A DNA stretch of 64,000 bases from Arthrobacter citreus (GCF_038405225.1 NZ_CP151657.1:3472001-3536000); one strand, 5' to 3'. Counted from the stretch's first letter, positions 16,941-25,941 are shown. Numbers and translations: made by a program. Notes: generated from the letters alone by a model not told the origin.

Positions 16941-17507
16941 TTACTTGTTTCCGCTCACACCCCGGCGCAGATCCGCCTGTCTGTTCCGATACGAACGGAC
17001 ATGCTCCCTATTGGCGCAGTTTCCCGTGTCGCAGTAGCGCTTGGAGCGGTTCCTCGTCAGATCCAGGAGGACGGCGTCGCAATCCGCGGCAGCACAGGTT
17101 CCCAAGCGGTCAAGCTCCCCGCCGCGGAGGGCGTCGGCAAAGGCCATCGCCGCTTCGGTGGCCATTCGGTCCTCCAGTGGAGCCGCCGGCGAGGTGCAGT
17201 GCAGGTGCCAGTCCCATCCGTCATGGCGAACCACCTGGGGCAAGGCGCGGGCATTGCGCAGGAGCTGGTTGGCTCCGGCCGCAAGACTTTCCTCATCTGC
17301 GCTCCACAGCTGGTTCAAGCGGGCGCGCAGGTGGCGCACTGCCCGCAGTTCCCCCGAAGTGTGGGTGCGTGACCCGCTGAACCCCTGCTCGGTCAGGAAT
17401 TCATCGAGGTCGCCGACTGTGAGAAGCCCGTCGACCTGGGCCACGCCAGTGTTGATCAAGGCGGCCACAGCCTGAAGGGCAATCTCCGTGTCATGTGTAA
17501 AAGCCAT
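16941..17507 (-). CDS. CGNR zinc-finger regulator (ABATE domain protein)
   Basis: A 188-residue protein with an N-terminal ABATE-like helical domain and a C-terminal CGNR zinc finger: C-x4-C (CAAADCDAVLLDLTRN) followed by YCDTGNCANREHVRSYRNRQ. The name-giving motif reads TGNC-ANR here. Such proteins are thought to be stress-linked transcription regulators, but functions are mostly unproven. ATG 17507 has AGGGG six bases upstream and is preferred to the ATG at 17522. It is divergent from the EamA exporter gene; regulation of that neighbour is a reasonable guess. Confidence 0.83.
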   Translation of the reverse strand: MAFTHDTEIALQAVAALINTGVAQVDGLLTVGDLDEFLTEQGFSGSRTHTSGELRAVRHLRARLNQLWSADEESLAAGANQLLRNARALPQVVRHDGWDWHLHCTSPAAPLEDRMATEAAMAFADALRGGELDRLGTCAAADCDAVLLDLTRNRSKRYCDTGNCANREHVRSYRNRQADLRRGVSGNK

Positions 17508-17615
17508 AATGACCCCTGACATCTTTGGAAAAAGTCTTTCCAGTGTAAGGCCCTATGGCACACAATGAACCTGACAGGTCCTCAGGGACAGGATCCGAAT
17601 CCTCCAAGAGGTGCC

Positions 17616-18614
17616 ATGAGACGCTCCGTGCAAAGCCCCCGCCCCCGGGAACGTAACCCCCTTGGCTCTTCCGGACAGGGAACATCCGCCCTGGCGGTGG
17701 CACTGCTCTCATCCGCGGTTTTTGGCCTCTCCGGATCCTTCGCCAAGTCCCTGTTGGAAACCGGCTGGACCTCCACCACCGCCGTCGCCGTGCGGATGGG
17801 TGGAGCTGCCCTGGTGCTGCTGGTTCCCGCTGTGATAGCCCTGCACGGCCGCTGGCACCAGGTGCGCGACAACTGGAAAACTTTACTGGCCTTCGGGTTT
17901 ATCGGTGTGGCGGGCTGTCAGTTCTTTTACTTCAACGCGGTGGAGCGCCTGTCTGTTGGTGTGGCGCTGCTGCTGGAATTCCTCGCGCCGGTGCTGATGG
18001 TGCTGTGGATCTGGGCTTCGACGCGGCGCCGGCCCGGAGGAAAGACCATTGGTGGCGCGCTTGCCGCGATCGCAGGCCTGGTGCTGGTCCTGGACGTGAC
18101 AGGTGACGTGCGGGTGGATCCGATTGGCGTGCTCTGGGGGTTGGCCGCCGCGGTATGCCTGGCCATCTACTTCTTTATCACCGCCCGGCAGAATGACTCC
18201 CTGCCCCCGCTGGTGCTGGCCACCGGAGGAATGCTTGTGGGAGCGGTAACCATGCTGCTGCTGGGTGCCACCGGGGTGCTGCCCACCGGGTTCAGCACCG
18301 ACGACGTCGTGTTGGCAGGCTTTGTGACCTCCTGGTGGGTGCCGCTGGCCGGACTGGTGCTGTTGTCCACGGTGCTTGCCTACGTCACCGGAATTGTGGC
18401 GGCCCGCAGGCTGGGTTCACGCGTGGCGTCCTTCGTGTCCCTGACCGAAGTGCTCTTTGCTGTCCTCTGGGCGTGGCTGCTCCTTTCGGAACTGCCGCGT
18501 CCGATCCAGCTGGTTGGCGGCGCACTGATTGTCCTGGGTGTGATCCTGGTGCGCGCCGACAAACGGGCCGGCCTGCCGGGCGAAGTTTCGGTCGATCCCG
18601 GCCCCACCGCCTGA
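17616..18614 (+). CDS. EamA/DMT-superfamily transporter
   Basis: A 332-residue inner-membrane protein with two EamA repeats and about ten transmembrane helices (first near 28-48, last near 290-310). The second repeat contains SLTEVLFAVLWAWLLLSE-type sequence typical of RhtA/YdcZ-like exporters, which move amino acids or other metabolites out of the cell. The open frame begins at 17565, but ATG 17616 has AAGAGG four bases upstream whereas the earlier ATG has no site. It diverges from the CGNR regulator (108 bp between starts). Substrate unknown. Confidence 0.85.
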   Translation: MRRSVQSPRPRERNPLGSSGQGTSALAVALLSSAVFGLSGSFAKSLLETGWTSTTAVAVRMGGAALVLLVPAVIALHGRWHQVRDNWKTLLAFGFIGVAGCQFFYFNAVERLSVGVALLLEFLAPVLMVLWIWASTRRRPGGKTIGGALAAIAGLVLVLDVTGDVRVDPIGVLWGLAAAVCLAIYFFITARQNDSLPPLVLATGGMLVGAVTMLLLGATGVLPTGFSTDDVVLAGFVTSWWVPLAGLVLLSTVLAYVTGIVAARRLGSRVASFVSLTEVLFAVLWAWLLLSELPRPIQLVGGALIVLGVILVRADKRAGLPGEVSVDPGPTA

Positions 18615-18701
18615 GCTCCACCGCCTAGTTCCACCGCCTGAGTCGCAGCGGCTGCGGCCCCGCAGGAGCGGTCCGGGCCGCCGCCGGCCGGGACCGCTGT
18701 C

Positions 18702-20270
18702 CTACCCCTGCGGCTCGGTCTGTTCCACCCGGTCCACGGGCGCCTCCGGAGCGGATCCGGCATCCACGCGGATCTCCCGCTTGAGGATTTTCCCGGTCGG
18801 ACCCTTGGGCAGGGCATCGGTCAGGACCACCCGGCGCGGGTACTTGTAAGCCGCCAGCCGATCCTTGGCGAAGTCGCGGATCTCCCGCAGCAGCGACTCG
18901 CGGCCGGCGTCGTCCCCCGGCAGGATGTCCTCCTTGAGGCCCACCACTGCAACGATTTCCTCGCCGTGAAGTTCATCAGGCACGCCGATGACCGCTGCCT
19001 CGGCCACAGCCGGATGCTCGTACAGGACTTCTTCGACCTCCCGCGGATACACGTTGTAACCGCCGCGCAGGATGACGTCCTTTTTGCGGTCCACGATGTA
19101 CAGGTTGCCCGCTTCGTCCGCACGGGCCAGATCCCCGCTGCGGAACCAGCCGTCCGGTATGGCGGCCTGCGTTGCTTCGGGGTTGTTCCAGTACCCCTTC
19201 ATGACGCCCGTTCCGCGCACCGCCAGCTCCCCGACGTCGCCCACCGGCACTTCGGTCCCCTCCGGATCAACGATCCGCACCTCCATGCCCTCCACCGGCT
19301 TTCCGATGGAGCCTGCCATGCGGTCCGGCCCCGGAAGGTTGAAGGAGACCACCGGCGACGTTTCGGACAACCCGTAGCCTTCCAGCAGCTGGGTGCCGAA
19401 CACCCGCTCGAATTCATGCAGAACCTCGAGGGGCATCGCCGAGCCGCCGGTGATGGCACCTCGGAGGGTGGACACATCGGTGGAGGACAGGTCGGGATGC
19501 CGCAGCATGCCCACATACATGGTGGGCACGCCCTCAAAGATGGTCACGCCGTCGCGCTCAATGATCTCCAGCGCCTTGCCGGCGTCAAACCGCGGAAGCA
19601 GGCTGATCGAGGCCCCCACCATGACCGCGGAGTTCAGCGCCGACGTCTGGCCGAAGACATGGAAAAACGGCAGGCCGCCGAAAATCACGTCGGATTCCAG
19701 GGTGTGCAGCAGGTTCCGCGAGATATCGGCATTGCTGCGCAGGTTGTTGTGCGTCAAGGCTGCACCCTTCGGGCGGCCGGTGGTTCCGGAGGTGTAGAGA
19801 ATGACGGCGATGTCCTCGCCGTCCACTTCGGCAAGCCCCGGAGCCGGGTCCGTTTCAGCCAGCAGCTGCATAAACGCGCCGGAGTCCACGGGAATGACGG
19901 GGACACCGCCGGCCTCTTCGGCCCCGCCGAGTGCTTCGGCGAGGATGCCCTCCCAGGCGAAAACCAGCCGGGAGCCGGAATCGGAGAGGTGATAAGCCAC
20001 CTCACGGGCCTTGAGCAGCGGATTCATGGGCACCACCACGGCGCCGTACCGAAGCACCCCGTAATACACGAACGCCATCTGCGGGATGTTGGGCATGATC
20101 AGCGCCACGCTTTCTCCGGGGGCGATGCCGCGGTCCCGCAACACTCCGGCCACCTTGGCGCTCATGGCGTCGAGCAGCGCATAGGTGATCCTGGTGTCGT
20201 CCAGTTTCAGGACCGTCCGGTCCGGAACCCGGGCCGCCGTGTCGGTGAGAATGCCGGCGAGGTTTTGCAT
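18702..20270 (-). CDS. Long-chain fatty-acid--CoA ligase (AMP-binding)
   Basis: A 522-residue ANL-superfamily ligase that should activate a carboxylic acid as acyl-AMP and transfer it to CoA. Visible motifs: the P-loop YTSGTTGRPKGA (about 160-171), the acyl-site region GYGLSETSP (about 306-314), the hinge region with GWFRSGDLA and VDRKKDVILRGGYNVYP, and the C-terminal catalytic Lys in PKGPTGKILKRE. Length and motif spacing fit medium/long-chain acyl-CoA synthetases; substrate range cannot be read directly. AAAGGAGATC lies before ATG 20270. Two operator-like palindromes lie just upstream, suggesting TetR-type control, but no regulator gene is adjacent. Confidence 0.88.
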   Translation of the reverse strand: MQNLAGILTDTAARVPDRTVLKLDDTRITYALLDAMSAKVAGVLRDRGIAPGESVALIMPNIPQMAFVYYGVLRYGAVVVPMNPLLKAREVAYHLSDSGSRLVFAWEGILAEALGGAEEAGGVPVIPVDSGAFMQLLAETDPAPGLAEVDGEDIAVILYTSGTTGRPKGAALTHNNLRSNADISRNLLHTLESDVIFGGLPFFHVFGQTSALNSAVMVGASISLLPRFDAGKALEIIERDGVTIFEGVPTMYVGMLRHPDLSSTDVSTLRGAITGGSAMPLEVLHEFERVFGTQLLEGYGLSETSPVVSFNLPGPDRMAGSIGKPVEGMEVRIVDPEGTEVPVGDVGELAVRGTGVMKGYWNNPEATQAAIPDGWFRSGDLARADEAGNLYIVDRKKDVILRGGYNVYPREVEEVLYEHPAVAEAAVIGVPDELHGEEIVAVVGLKEDILPGDDAGRESLLREIRDFAKDRLAAYKYPRRVVLTDALPKGPTGKILKREIRVDAGSAPEAPVDRVEQTEPQG

Positions 20271-20298
20271 GAAGATCTCCTTTGATCAGACATGGAAC

Positions 20299-20306
20299 GA
20301 ACGTTC
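20299..20306. promoter_or_regulatory. Palindrome GAACGTTC upstream of the acyl-CoA ligase
   Basis: An eight-base perfect palindrome 29 bases upstream of the ligase ATG, preceded by another GGAAC at 20294-20298 (overall GGAACGAACGTTC). AACG-rich palindromes of this type are common operators of TetR regulators of acyl-CoA metabolism. Protein and function are inferred. Confidence 0.4.
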
Positions 20307-20346
20307 AGCAGCAGGCGCCGGCTATGACCGGGCGGTGACCAGCATC

Positions 20347-20364
20347 ACATACTGAGCGGTATGT
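20347..20364. promoter_or_regulatory. Inverted repeat ACATAC-N6-GTATGT
   Basis: A perfect six-base inverted repeat with a six-base spacer, 77 bases upstream of the acyl-CoA ligase start; an extra GTATG-like ATG follows. The symmetry and spacing suit a TetR/GntR-family dimer. It probably overlaps the ligase promoter. Confidence 0.5.
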
Positions 20365-20676
20365 ATGCAGTGTAACCCCGGCCAGGCGCGTTCGGACGGG
20401 TGTTCGGTGGGAATTTCCCGCCCACCGCGTGCCACCAACTGATGAGGACAAACCGGAGGGTCTTCATCAGGGGGCCGGCCCGCCTGCGCGCCGTGCCGCC
20501 CCGCCCGCGCCCCGGTCCCTCCCGTTCATGGTCCCGCCTGCAGCTCAGCCCCGCACGCCGCCCGCCCCGGCTGCTGCGGATCAGGAGAGTAATCTGGAAT
20601 CGGATTCTCCCGCAGCCCTCCGGGCGCCCCGCCGGCGGAGTGGATCCGCCCTTCGAAGAAGCCAAAGGAAACCTCC

Positions 20677-22179
20677 ATGCCCTCCTCCGCGGCACCTGTC
20701 CTTACGCCTGCCGTCCGGCAGTCAGTGCTGGGCACCCTGAAGTCTCCGCGCCTGCTCAAGACGGAGGCGCTGGCCGGTTTGGTTGTGGCCCTCGCACTGA
20801 TCCCGGAAGCGATCGCGTTCTCCGTCATTGCCGGGGTGGATCCCCGGGTGGGTCTGTTTGCCTCCTTCACGATGGCCGTCACCATTGCCTTCGTGGGCGG
20901 ACGCCCGGCCATGATCTCCGCCGCCACCGGCGCCGTCGCGCTGGTCATCGCCCCGGTGGTGGCTGAACACGGCACCCGGTACCTGGTTCCCACCGTGATC
21001 CTGGCCGGTGTTTTCCAGATCCTGCTGGCCGTCGCCGGCGTTGCGAAGCTGATGCGGTTTATCCCGCGCTCGGTCATGGTCGGTTTCGTTAATGCCTTGG
21101 CCATCCTGGTGTTTTCCTCCCAGGTTCCCGAGCTGCTGGGCGTGCCATGGCTGGTGTATCCGATCACCGCCGTCGGGCTGTTTATTGTCTTCGGCCTGCC
21201 GAGGCTGACGACGGCGGTGCCCGCACCGCTGGTGGCCATTGTGGTCCTGACCGCCGCGGCCGTCCTCCTGGGCTGGAACGTGCCGACGGTGGGGGACAAG
21301 GGCGAGCTGCCCCAATCCCTGCCGGCACTGCTGTTTCCGGACATTCCGCTGACCATGGAGACCCTGCGGATCATCGCCCCGTACGCTGTGGCGATGGCGT
21401 TTGTGGGGCTGCTGGAATCACTGCTGACCGCCAAGCTGGTGGATGACATCACCGACACGCGCTCCTCCAAGGTCCGTGAGTCCTGGGGCCAGGGCGTGGC
21501 GAACATCGTCACCGGGTTCTTCGGCGGCATGGGCGGCTGCGCCGTTGTCGGGCAGACCATGATGAACGTGAAGGCCTCCGGCGCCCGCACCCGGATCTCC
21601 ACCTTCCTCGCCGGCGTGTTCCTGCTGCTGCTGGTGGTGGTGCTCGGCGATGTGGTGGCCCTGATCCCCATGGCGGCGCTGGTGGCCGTGATGATCTACG
21701 TGTCCATCGCGACCTTCGACTGGCACAGCATCCGCCCGTCCACGCTGAAGCGCATGCCCAAATCGGAAACGTCGGTCATGGTCATTACCGTGGCCGTGGT
21801 GGTCCTGACGCACAACCTGGCCATCGGCGTCGGTGTGGGAGTGCTGGCCGCGATGGTGCTCTTCGCCCGCCGGGTAGCGCACTTTGTCACCGTCCGGCGA
21901 ACGCTGGACGACGACGGCGCCGCCGTCACCTACGCGGTTACCGGCGAGTTGTTCTTCGCCTCCTCCAATGACCTCTACACGCAGTTCGAGTACGCACTGG
22001 ACCCGGAGCGTGTGCTGATTGACATGAGCGGTTCCCACGTCTGGGATGCCTCCACCGTGGCGGCCCTGGATTCCATCACCGAGAAATACCGCACACACGG
22101 CAAAACGGTGCGGATCACCGGCCTGAACGAATCCTCCGAAACCATCCGGTCCCGGCTCAGCGGGCAGCTCGGCGGCTGA
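20677..22179 (+). CDS. SulP-family inorganic anion transporter with STAS domain
   Basis: A 500-residue SLC26/SulP protein. The membrane domain (about 25-400) begins with the family signature region AGLVVALALIPEAIAFSVIAGVDP and continues through about a dozen to fourteen hydrophobic segments. A cytoplasmic STAS domain follows (about 410-500; ERVLIDMSGSHVWDASTVAALD, whose DAST segment is the usual Asp-Ser/Thr site). Members carry sulfate, bicarbonate or dicarboxylates; there is no neighbouring carbonic anhydrase or sulfur gene to decide. AAAGGAAAC lies before ATG 20677. Confidence 0.88.
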   Translation: MPSSAAPVLTPAVRQSVLGTLKSPRLLKTEALAGLVVALALIPEAIAFSVIAGVDPRVGLFASFTMAVTIAFVGGRPAMISAATGAVALVIAPVVAEHGTRYLVPTVILAGVFQILLAVAGVAKLMRFIPRSVMVGFVNALAILVFSSQVPELLGVPWLVYPITAVGLFIVFGLPRLTTAVPAPLVAIVVLTAAAVLLGWNVPTVGDKGELPQSLPALLFPDIPLTMETLRIIAPYAVAMAFVGLLESLLTAKLVDDITDTRSSKVRESWGQGVANIVTGFFGGMGGCAVVGQTMMNVKASGARTRISTFLAGVFLLLLVVVLGDVVALIPMAALVAVMIYVSIATFDWHSIRPSTLKRMPKSETSVMVITVAVVVLTHNLAIGVGVGVLAAMVLFARRVAHFVTVRRTLDDDGAAVTYAVTGELFFASSNDLYTQFEYALDPERVLIDMSGSHVWDASTVAALDSITEKYRTHGKTVRITGLNESSETIRSRLSGQLGG

Positions 22180-22199
22180 ACGGGTTAGGCTCTTCGACC

Positions 22200-22751
22200 A
22201 TGACCGCTGTCCACGCCGTAGTTCCATCGCCGATCGGCCTCCTGACCCTCGTGGCCGACGGTGGAGCGCTCACCGCGGTCTACATGGAAAACCACCAACG
22301 CGGTCCGGCCGCCGGAAGTCTCGGAACGGCGATTCTGCTGGACGCCTCCGCACCGGAACAGGCCCCGGCCGACAGCGCGGGCGGGGACGCCGCCGTCCTC
22401 CTCCGGACGCAGGTCCAGCTGGGCGAGTACTTTGCCGGCGAACGGCGGGCATTCGATCTGCCGCTGGCGCCGGTTGGCAATCCGTTCCGGCAGCGGGTCT
22501 GGTCACTGCTGCGCGAAATCCCGTACGGCCAGACGCGCTCTTACGGGGATCTGGCCCGGCAGCTGGGGGACCGGAACCTCGCGCAGGCGGTGGGGGCGGC
22601 CAACGCGCGCAACCCGATCTCGGTCATCGTGCCGTGCCACCGCGTGGTGGGATCGGCCGGCCAGCTCACCGGGTATGCCGGCGGGCTGGACCGCAAGCAT
22701 TTCCTGCTGGGGCTGGAGGATCCGCGCCGGGTCCAGGACGCCCTGTTCTAA
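22200..22751 (+). CDS. ogt: Methylated-DNA--protein-cysteine methyltransferase
   Basis: A 183-residue suicide repair protein that moves alkyl groups from O6-methylguanine to its own cysteine. The active site VPCHRVVG is intact, preceded by the helix-turn-helix with the arginine finger (YGDLARQLGDRNLAQAVGAA) and the asparagine hinge NARNPISV. The N-terminal domain starts at SPIGLLTLVADGGAL. It begins 20 bp after sulP and may be co-transcribed, although functions are unrelated. A second paralogue lies at 31421-32059. Confidence 0.9.
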   Translation: MTAVHAVVPSPIGLLTLVADGGALTAVYMENHQRGPAAGSLGTAILLDASAPEQAPADSAGGDAAVLLRTQVQLGEYFAGERRAFDLPLAPVGNPFRQRVWSLLREIPYGQTRSYGDLARQLGDRNLAQAVGAANARNPISVIVPCHRVVGSAGQLTGYAGGLDRKHFLLGLEDPRRVQDALF

Positions 22752-22779
22752 TTCGCTGGCGTCATTCCACGCGCCGCGG

Positions 22780-22812
22780 ATAAGCACTTCCGCTAGCCAG
22801 CGGTCGGCTTAT
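22780..22812. terminator. Bidirectional terminator-like stem-loop
   Basis: Nested inverted repeat between the convergent ogt and nagB genes: outer arms ATAAGC (22780-22785) and GCTTAT (22807-22812), inner arms CCGCT (22790-22794) and AGCGG (22799-22803) with an AGCC loop. Lacks a long T-run. Confidence 0.55.
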
Positions 22813-22822
22813 GCTGCCACGG

Positions 22823-23602
22823 TCACAGGCCCTGCCACGCGGGTTTCCGCGTGAAGGTATCCAGATAGTACTCCCGATGGTTAAGCAGTGAAGCGGCAGC
22901 CTCGTCAATAATGACGGTGACGTGGGGATGGAGCTGGAGGGCCGAGGCCGGGCACACCGCCGCAACGGGCCCTTCCACTGCAGCGGCAACAGCCTCCGCC
23001 TTGGACTCGCCCACGGCCAGCAGCAGAAGGTGCCGGGCGCTGAGGATGGTCCCGAGGCCCTGGGTCAGCACATGGTCCGGAACAGCCTCACCGTCCTCGA
23101 AAAAGCGGGCGTTGTCCTGACGTGTCCCCTGAGTCAGGGTCTTTATCCTCGTCCGCGAAGCAAGCGAGGACATCGGCTCGTTGAAGCCAACGTGGCCGTC
23201 CGTACCGATCCCCAGAATCTGGATGTCCACGCCGCCCGATGCTTCGAGGACGTTTTCGTATCGCTCAGCTTCGGCTGCGAGATCCGCGGCAGTCCCCTTC
23301 AGTCCGTGCACGGCGTCTGCGCGGAAATCCACCCTGCCGGTGAATTCCCGTCGAATAACGGAGTGATATGACTGCGGATGCGTGGCCGGCAGGCCCACGT
23401 ACTCGTCGAGAAGGAACGCCTTGGTGTTCGCGAAACTGAGGCCGCCGGTGCGGTGGCGCTCAATGAGTTCCTGATAGGTGGCCAGGGGCGTGAGCCCCGT
23501 GGCGAGCCCCAAGTTCGTGGGGCCGCTGCGGACCTGCTCCTCTATGGCGTCCGCTGCTTTCCCGGCGACATCCAGGTCGGTGGGAAGAATGATGATTTCC
23601 AT
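22823..23602 (-). CDS. nagB: Glucosamine-6-phosphate deaminase
   Basis: A 259-residue NagB that converts glucosamine 6-phosphate to fructose 6-phosphate and ammonia, feeding amino sugars into glycolysis. Family motifs are LATGLTP (33-39), [10 protein letters not shown] with the catalytic Asp/Glu, and [14 protein letters not shown]. The C-terminus matches in length (E. coli NagB has 266). It is divergent from a ROK regulator and a GlcNAc-type import operon, and a palindrome at 23734-23752 could control both directions. No nagA is in the window, so deacetylation must be encoded elsewhere. The Shine-Dalgarno sequence before ATG 23602 is weak. Confidence 0.92.
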   Translation of the reverse strand: MEIIILPTDLDVAGKAADAIEEQVRSGPTNLGLATGLTPLATYQELIERHRTGGLSFANTKAFLLDEYVGLPATHPQSYHSVIRREFTGRVDFRADAVHGLKGTAADLAAEAERYENVLEASGGVDIQILGIGTDGHVGFNEPMSSLASRTRIKTLTQGTRQDNARFFEDGEAVPDHVLTQGLGTILSARHLLLLAVGESKAEAVAAAVEGPVAAVCPASALQLHPHVTVIIDEAAASLLNHREYYLDTFTRKPAWQGL

Positions 23603-23733
23603 GCGATAGCCACACTTTCAGCCGGGGTGTCAGGAAGGAGGACTGCTGGCCCGTCCGCGGGTGGATCGCTGGTTGTCAAACGTCCGGGCCGTCGGATCGC
23701 AGACATGTGAGGAAAAACACTTGCCAGGCGATA

Positions 23734-23752
23734 GTTAGTATAGTTTACTAAC
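23734..23752. promoter_or_regulatory. Perfect operator palindrome GTTAGTA-N5-TACTAAC
   Basis: Seven-base arms (23734-23740 and 23746-23752) with a five-base spacer lie four bases before the ROK regulator ATG and overlap A+T-rich -10-like sequence (TATAGT, 23739-23744). ROK repressors such as NagC and XylR bind A+T-rich palindromes of this kind, so autoregulation and joint control of nagB are likely. Confidence 0.65.
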
Positions 23753-23756
23753 AAAC

Positions 23757-24908
23757 ATGACGAAAGTACCTGAAGGTGTCCTCAGCGCCGGTTCCGGAAT
23801 CGGGACAGTCCCTTCGGACGGACGCGCAAGGAACCTTTCGGTAGTGCGTCAGACGCTCCACACACTGGGTGCAATGAGCCGCGCCGACCTCTCCCGCGCA
23901 CTGGGCTTGACCCGCGTCACCGTGTCGGATCTGGTGTTGGACCTGATTGAACGCGGCCACGTCGTGGAGTTGGGGCATTCGGACAAAATCCGCCCCGGCA
24001 AACCGGGAATGCTGATTGATCTGAACCGCCGTGGACTGCAAATCGTTGGAATGGACCTCGCTGAGACCAGCGTGATGCGTGCCGCCGTCCTGGACCTTGA
24101 CGGCAACATCGTTTCCCGGCTGGAGCGTTCTTTTACCGAGGAAAGCGGGGAGGCCTTAATCGGCCAAGTGCTGCAACTGGCCAGGGACGCCATGGCGCTG
24201 TCCACCGCCCCGCTGCTGGGGATTGGTGTTGGAACGCCGGGAATCGTCAGTCCTGAAGGCATCGTCGTCGAGGCCTCCAATCTGGGCTGGAAGAACGTCA
24301 ACCTTCGCGACCTGCTGCAGGATCACACGGGTATGCCCGTGCTGGTGTCCAATGACGCAGCGGCGGCCGCCCACGCCGAGTACACCTTCGGCGACGGCGG
24401 CGACAACATGATCCTGGTGAAGATTGGCCGTGGCGTCGGCTCCGGAATTATCGTCGGAGGCGAGCGTGTCCGGGGTGCCCACTCCGGGGCCGGAGAAATC
24501 GGTCATGTAACTGTGGGCACTGATGGCGGCGCCCTCTGCAAGTGCGGGAAGACCGGCTGCCTGGAGACCTGGATGTCGGTTCCCAGCCTGGAGAAGAACC
24601 TGCGCGAGGCTGCGGGATCATCTGATCCGGAAGCATCCGCCCGCGCCATGCTGCAGGCCGCCGGGGACCGCCTGGCAGTGGCTCTCGCCCCCGTGGTCGG
24701 CGCCCTCGACCTTTCCGAAGTGGTCCTCAGCGGTCCGGCGCAACTTCTCGACGGAGTGCTGCTTGATGCCGCGCGCAGGACTCTGCTCTCCAGGCTGCTC
24801 CGGCAGGAGCCGGCGCCGGTGAGCGTCAGGCTTGCCGCGGACGCCCACGACATCGTTCTGCGTGGCGCCTCCGCGCTGGTACTCGGGAACCAGCTGGGTG
24901 TGGCATGA
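23757..24908 (+). CDS. ROK-family transcriptional repressor (NagC-like)
   Basis: A 383-residue ROK regulator. The N-terminal winged helix-turn-helix (about 28-80) has LGAMSRADLSRALGLTRVTVSDLVLDLIERG; the sugar-kinase-like domain contains GVGTPGIV, the ligand/zinc segment CKCGKTGCLETW and EIGHVTV. The ligand is probably N-acetylglucosamine or its 6-phosphate, judged from the neighbours. ATG 23757 has no Shine-Dalgarno sequence and lies 12 bases past a -10-like TATAGT, so the mRNA may be leaderless. Its stop overlaps the ROK kinase start (ATGA, 24905-24908). Confidence 0.88.
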   Translation: MTKVPEGVLSAGSGIGTVPSDGRARNLSVVRQTLHTLGAMSRADLSRALGLTRVTVSDLVLDLIERGHVVELGHSDKIRPGKPGMLIDLNRRGLQIVGMDLAETSVMRAAVLDLDGNIVSRLERSFTEESGEALIGQVLQLARDAMALSTAPLLGIGVGTPGIVSPEGIVVEASNLGWKNVNLRDLLQDHTGMPVLVSNDAAAAAHAEYTFGDGGDNMILVKIGRGVGSGIIVGGERVRGAHSGAGEIGHVTVGTDGGALCKCGKTGCLETWMSVPSLEKNLREAAGSSDPEASARAMLQAAGDRLAVALAPVVGALDLSEVVLSGPAQLLDGVLLDAARRTLLSRLLRQEPAPVSVRLAADAHDIVLRGASALVLGNQLGVA

Positions 24909-25888
24909 AACTTGGACTGGATATTGGCGGGACCAAAACAGCTGCAGCAGTACTGGGTGATGACGGCTCACTTGTAGTCCTGCGGACGGCACCCTCCGGG
25001 TACGGCGCGGAGGGCATCCTGCGTGTGGCATCCGCGTTAGCCCGGGATGCGGTGGCGGGAGCTGGTGGCCAGAGGATGGACTTTGTCGGCGCCTGCATGC
25101 CCGGACTTGTAGACCGGGAAAGCGGTGTCGTCCGCCATGCGGTCAACCTTGGCGTGGACTCGATCAACCTCGCAGCAGAGCTGGAGAGTGAGCTCGGCAT
25201 GCCGGTCGTTGTCGAGAACGATGTGAAGGCCGCGGCTCTGGGCGCACATGGGATTGTCAGCGCCCGCGCCGGCGAACATCCAGCTGCCGGATCCAGCCAT
25301 GGCCCGGAGTCAACGCTCGCATACCTGAACCTTGGCACCGGCATGGCGGCCGCCGTCGTCCTGAACGGTGAGGTCCTCCGCGGTGCGGACGGGATGCAGG
25401 GAGAAATCGGTCATTTTCCGGTCGGCGGAAAAGCTCTTTGCCCCTGCGGCCAGGTGGGTTGCCTTGAGACCCTTGCCTCAGGATCGGCGCTCTCCCGGAT
25501 GTGGCCCAGGCCCAAGGACGCGGAGAAAGACCCCTTCGCCGCCGCCCTGTCGGGGGACGAGACGGCCCGGCGCGCTGCTTCTGAACTGTGCCGCGGCGTT
25601 GCCCTGGCGATCCAACTCCTCGCGCTTTCCACGGGAGCGGAGCGAATCCTCATCGGTGGGGGAATGGCCGCCCTGGGCGCCCCGCTGACAGAGGGAATCC
25701 GCAGCCACCTGAGGCGGCGGGCGCGTGGTTCCCGATTTGTGGAGTCCCTTGGCCTTCCGGAACGGTTTGAACTCTTCCCCTCCGACATCCCCCTCGCCGC
25801 CCTCGGCGCTGCTGCCCTGCCGCCGCACTCACGGGCACCAACGGCTGTGCCTGCCGGGCGACTATCGGCTCTCACCGCTATCCCCTGA
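24905..25888 (+). CDS. ROK-family sugar kinase (N-acetylglucosamine/glucokinase type)
   Basis: A 327-residue kinase with the phosphate-binding loop DIGGTKT (6-12), the catalytic Asp in VVENDVKAAALG, EIGHFPV and the ROK zinc motif CPCGQVGCLET (about 182-192). It lacks an N-terminal DNA-binding domain. It should phosphorylate the imported sugar; with nagB and a hexosaminidase nearby, GlcNAc is the most likely substrate, glucose the alternative. It is translationally coupled to the regulator and followed after 53 bp by the ABC transporter. Confidence 0.87.
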   Translation: MKLGLDIGGTKTAAAVLGDDGSLVVLRTAPSGYGAEGILRVASALARDAVAGAGGQRMDFVGACMPGLVDRESGVVRHAVNLGVDSINLAAELESELGMPVVVENDVKAAALGAHGIVSARAGEHPAAGSSHGPESTLAYLNLGTGMAAAVVLNGEVLRGADGMQGEIGHFPVGGKALCPCGQVGCLETLASGSALSRMWPRPKDAEKDPFAAALSGDETARRAASELCRGVALAIQLLALSTGAERILIGGGMAALGAPLTEGIRSHLRRRARGSRFVESLGLPERFELFPSDIPLAALGAAALPPHSRAPTAVPAGRLSALTAIP

Positions 25889-25941
25889 CCGGTAATCCCG
25901 CCGGCCAACCGTCAGCAATTCCACCCACCCTTGGAGGACTC

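Larger units (their letters stand above)
20271..20676. other. 406-bp divergent intergenic region, ligase / SulP
   Basis: Besides the two ligase-proximal palindromes, it holds two stem-loops on the SulP side: GGTGGG/CCCACC (20406-20426) and an 11-pair stem with one G-U pair, arms 20439-20449 and 20460-20470, loop of ten bases. Neither is followed by a T-run. The rest (20471-20665) is G+C-rich with no supported gene; an AAAGGAAA ribosome-binding site ends it. Confidence 0.45.
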
